From the NCBI GenBank assembly GCA_037178675.1, contig JAYMGJ010000703.1, forward strand, positions 1 through 22,884: a stretch of 22,884 nt of DNA, read 5' to 3'. Shown piece after piece: positions 19,505 through 22,884 of the stretch. Position numbers and translations under genes: made by a program. Within the stretch, counting starts at the first letter, position 1. Each line of letters begins with the position of its first letter. The DNA is from Scleroderma bovista (taxonomy: Eukaryota; Basidiomycota; Agaricomycetes; Boletales; Sclerodermataceae). The notes beneath the pieces are model-generated. The model saw only the letters and a list, made by a program, of their open reading frames with translations. It was not told the DNA's origin and made no database searches.

Positions 19505-20228
19505 CCCTCGCAAAAGTGGGTCATCGGACATGTACATTTGCCTGTAAAGGTGGGACTAGCCGACGCCGGCCGATGCTCACAAAACTGGGCCAGGCCGATG
19601 TTTTCTATTATTGCAAGTCTAGTACAGGCCTGAGGGACATTAATCACTGCAAAACTGGGATGGGCTGATGTTTGATAAAAATTGTAGAACTGGGACTGGT
19701 GGGAGCATTGTAAAACTAGGTCAGGCCTGTTGAACAAAAAAATTGACAAGTGTTGCAAAGCTGGGACTGGCCGATGTTGTAGATACATTGCAAAACTGGG
19801 TCAGGCCTGTTGAGAAAAAAGTTGTCAATTACTGCAAAACTGGGTCAGGCTGACATGGCAGAATTGGGTCAGGCCTTTTGAGGAAAAAATTGTCAAGCAT
19901 TGCAAAACTGGGTCAGGCTGACATTGTATATACATTGCAGAACTGGATCAGGCCTGTTGAGAAAAAAAGTTGTCAAGCATTGCAAAACTGGGTCAGGCTG
20001 ACATTGCAGAACTGGGTCAGGCCTGTTGAGGAAAAAGTTGTCAAGCATTGCAAAACTGGGCCAGGCTGACATTGCAGAACTGGGTCAGGCCTGTTGAGGA
20101 AAAAGTTGTCAAGCATTGCAAAACTGGGTCAGGCTGACATTGCAAAACTGGGTCAGGCTGACATTGCAGAACTGGGTCAGGCCTGTTGAGCAAAAAAGTT
20201 GTCAACCATTGCAAAACTGGGTCAGACC
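19505..20228. repeat. Tandem array of 22-23 bp subunits in a 68-69 bp higher unit
   Basis: The core word GCAAAACTGGGTCAGGC recurs throughout. In the right half a composite unit (two or three cores, then CCTGTTGAG-GAAAAAGTTGTCAAGCATT) repeats with TGTCAA near 19891, 19971, 20039, 20108 and 20200, giving spacings of 80, 68, 69 and 92. The 92 step contains one extra 23-bp subunit. The left half is more diverged and holds most of the CpG-containing variants (GGCCGATG). Small open frames here are repeat by-products. Confidence 0.88.
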
Positions 20229-20249
20229 CAAAATTGATACACATTGCAG

Positions 20250-21920
20250 AATTAAATTACTGTGCTGACTACCAAAAATGTGGACCATTGATTAGGCAAT
20301 ATTGTGTACTGTTGGTGTGATAGTGTTGACTACCAAAGATGTGCAGCTTGGATTATCTAATGTTGTGTTCTATTGGTGTGGTAGTGCTGATTACCAAAAA
20401 TGCGGACTATTGATTAGCCAATGTTGTGTAGTGTACTACCAAAAATGTGTAGTATTGATTACCTAATGTTGGGTACTCTTGGTGTGGTAGTGCTGATTAC
20501 CAAAAATGCGGACTATTGATTAGCCAATGTTGTGTAGTGTTGTTGTTGTAGTGTACTACCAAAAATGTGTAGTATTGATTACCTAATGTTGGGTACTCTT
20601 GGTGTGGTAGTGCTGATTACCAAAAATGCGGACTATTGATCAACCAATATTGTGTGGTGTTGTTGTAGTGTACTACCAAAAAAGTGTAGTACTGATTACC
20701 TAATGTTGTGTAGTATTGATGTGATAGTGTTCATTACCAAAAATGCGGACTGTTGATTAGCCAATATTGTGTAGTGTTGTTGTTGTAGTGTACTACCAAA
20801 GATGTGTAGTATTGATTATCTAATGTTTTGTACTGTTGGTGTGGTAGTGTTGATTACCAAAAATGTGTAGCTTGGATTACCTAATGTTGTGTACTGTTGG
20901 TGTGGTAGTGCTGATTACCAAAAATGCGAACCATTAGCCAATGTTGTGCAGTGTTGTTGTTGTAGTGTTGATTACCAAAAATGTGTAGCTTGGATTACCT
21001 AATGTTGTGTACTGTTGGTGTGGTAGTGCTGATTACCAAAAATGCGAACCATTAGCCAATATTGTGTAGTGTTGTTGTTGTAGTGTACTACCAGAAATGT
21101 GTAGTATTAATTACCTAATGTTGTGTACTATTGATGTGGTAGTGTTGATTACCAAAAATGCGAACTATTGATCAACCAATGTTGTGTAGTGTCATTGTTG
21201 TAGTGTTGATTACCAAAAATGTGTAGCTTGGATTACCTAATGTTGTGTACTGTTGGTGTGGTAGTGTTGATTACCAAAAATGCGGACTATTGATTAGTCA
21301 ATATTGTGTAGTGTTGATTACCAAAAATGTGTAGTTTGGATTACCTAATGTTGTGTACTGTTGGTGTGGTAGTGTTGATTATCAAAAATGCGGACTATTG
21401 ATTAGCCAATATTGTGTAGTTTGGATTACCTAATGTTGTGTACTGTTGGTGTAGTAGTGCTGATTATCAAAAATGCGGACTATTGATTAGCCAATATTGT
21501 GTAGTGTTGTTGTTGTAGTGTACTACCAAAAATGTGTAGTATTGATTACCTAATGTTGGGTACTCTTGGTGTGGTAGTGCTGATTACCAAAAATGCGGAC
21601 TATTGATCAACCAATATTGTGTGGTGTTGTTGTAGTGTACTACCAAAAATGTGTAGTACTGATTACCTAATGTTGTGTAGTGTTGATGTGATAGTGTTCA
21701 TTACCAAAAATGCGGACTGTTGATTAGCCATTATTGTGTAGTATTGTTGTAGTGCACTACCCAAAATCTGTAGTGTTGATTACCCAATGTTGTGTAGTGT
21801 TGATTACCAAAAGTGCGGACTATTGATTAGGAAATGTAGTGTAGTGTTTGTGTATTGGAGTTGATTACCAACATTGTGTAGTTTTCATTAACTAAATTCA
21901 GTAGTGTCAACACTTGATTA
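20250..21920. repeat. AT-rich dimeric satellite, about 120-bp units
   Basis: Two related half-units of about 60 bp alternate. One runs ACCAAAAATGTGTAG, GATTACCTAATGTTG, GTGGTAGTG. The other runs ACCAAAAATGCGGAC, GATTAGCCAATATTG, then a GTTGTTGTAGTG tail. About 13 dimers are present, with several halves missing or doubled. Exact spacings include 120 bp (GGGTACTCTT at 20471 and 20591) and 118 bp (ATGCGAACC near 20924 and 21042). A block of more than 200 bp recurs 967 bp away. Confidence 0.92.
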
Positions 21921-22884
21921 CATAAGCTCTCCAAGCGCCACTACTCCCAAAACATTACCATATTTGGTCAATAGTTGACTTCAAATATTCCCACCTTTGT
22001 TCTGGTACTTTTCTTCCCCTTCTGTGCTTCATCCCTGGTCCAAATGTACTGTAAAAATGATTCTGTATCCCATATTACCCTATAGGATCACCATTGGACC
22101 CTCATCTAAATGTGCAAGGGGCTCTGTATCCCCAGAGAGTAGTGCAGGCTTAAAAACACCAAAAATGTTCGCATTTTTGATACATTCAACATATCGCATC
22201 CCCATACAGGGGATATATGTACCTACAACATATTTACAGTCCACAGCATGGGATCCATGTCCTGGTGCGATGTTTTATGTTTTTCCTTTGCAAACATATC
22301 ACCATGGCAGGCAATTACTAGGAGGTATGGTGGCTACTGGATGGTCTCCAGTGGTATTACTATGCTATACCAAAGTCCCAATACAATCTAGTGAGCAGCT
22401 GACCACTCCAAGAGGAGCAGCATAGAAAACAGCACTTTCATAACAATAGGTGCTGTATGATCCTCCAGATCAGGTATGCACAATATGACTATCTCAAAAG
22501 CTGGGGGATACCATACAGTAGTGGATACAATTTACTCAAGTCAATACCGCTTGATGTGGGGGAGGGAAGGGCACAATAACATACAGAAGGCGTGGGAAAA
22601 TACCCCACAAAATGCGGAGATATGCAAAAACATTACATATCACACAACACATAACATCTACTGACCTAGAAATGCTACCAACAGCCTACTAATATCACAT
22701 AATGCTTATACTCAGCTGTTCCTGACATGCTTAGAGGCACAAATCATTTGAACCAAGAACATGTTGTTACTGTCCATATACACTGCAGCTTGTCAGAATA
22801 TATGGCCGCTACGTGGCAAACTCACAAGACTATGATTTATAGTTATTAGTTTTGATATATTAACTGCTCTACCTACAAGATAAA
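21921..22884. other. Gene-free right end
   Basis: AT-rich sequence with no recognised gene or repeat. The longest frame (21997-22425, plus) starts at TTG, shows no conserved block and has no obvious introns, so I do not call it. CpG is scarce but not absent. Confidence 0.55.

Noticed and set aside
21997..22425. Plus-strand frame of 142 codons
   Set aside because: TTG start, no domain and no supporting gene structure; likely chance in AT-rich DNA.

Overview
The window looks like a transposon-rich stretch of a mushroom-forming basidiomycete (Agaricomycetes) genome. The evidence is many GT-AG introns of about 46-83 bp, a Plavaka-type DNA transposase, a chromodomain Ty3/gypsy retrotransposon and a fungal Zn2Cys6-type cluster. 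No tRNA, rRNA or ordinary host metabolic gene was recognised.

Left third (1-8805). A G-rich minisatellite of about 8 units (331-1305) lies 60 bp past the stop of a minus-strand Plavaka transposase gene (4896 down to 1366). My 10-exon model of that gene has nine introns and stays open for 1,011 codons. A second gene (5115-7627, plus, 8 exons, 696 codons) starts 218 bp away in the opposite direction. It has no domain I recognise, but it resembles conserved proteins I associate with Plavaka loci. The two look like a two-gene transposon cassette with a shared bidirectional promoter. I could not find the element's ends. 7628-8805 has no gene.

Middle (8806-17551). A complete 8,746-bp chromovirus has two 630-bp LTRs and a perfect 5-bp target duplication (GTAGC). 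Its first post-LTR bases are complementary to the predicted 5' end of its own transcript, which suggests Tf1-like self-priming. Gag has a zinc knuckle and ends at a textbook -1 slippery heptamer leading into protease. Protease is out of frame with RT/RNase H/integrase. A TGA cuts the chromodomain. Gag is also split by an 883-bp TA-flanked inverted-repeat element. Between pol and the 3' LTR, an antisense two-exon gene with its own TATA box encodes a coiled-coil plus Zn2Cys6-like protein. This copy is therefore structurally complete but coding-defective.

Right third (17557-22884). No convincing gene. A 1,690-bp block contains no CpG at all. It is followed by a 22/69-bp tandem array (about 19505-20228) and an AT-rich dimeric satellite of about 120-bp units (about 20250-21920).

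One theme runs through the window: loss of CpG by C-to-T change. Nine of ten LTR-LTR differences are at CpG, the pol nonsense codon fits CGA to TGA, the nested element has no CpG over 883 bp, and the right flank has the CpG-free block. This fits a genome that methylates CpG in its transposons.
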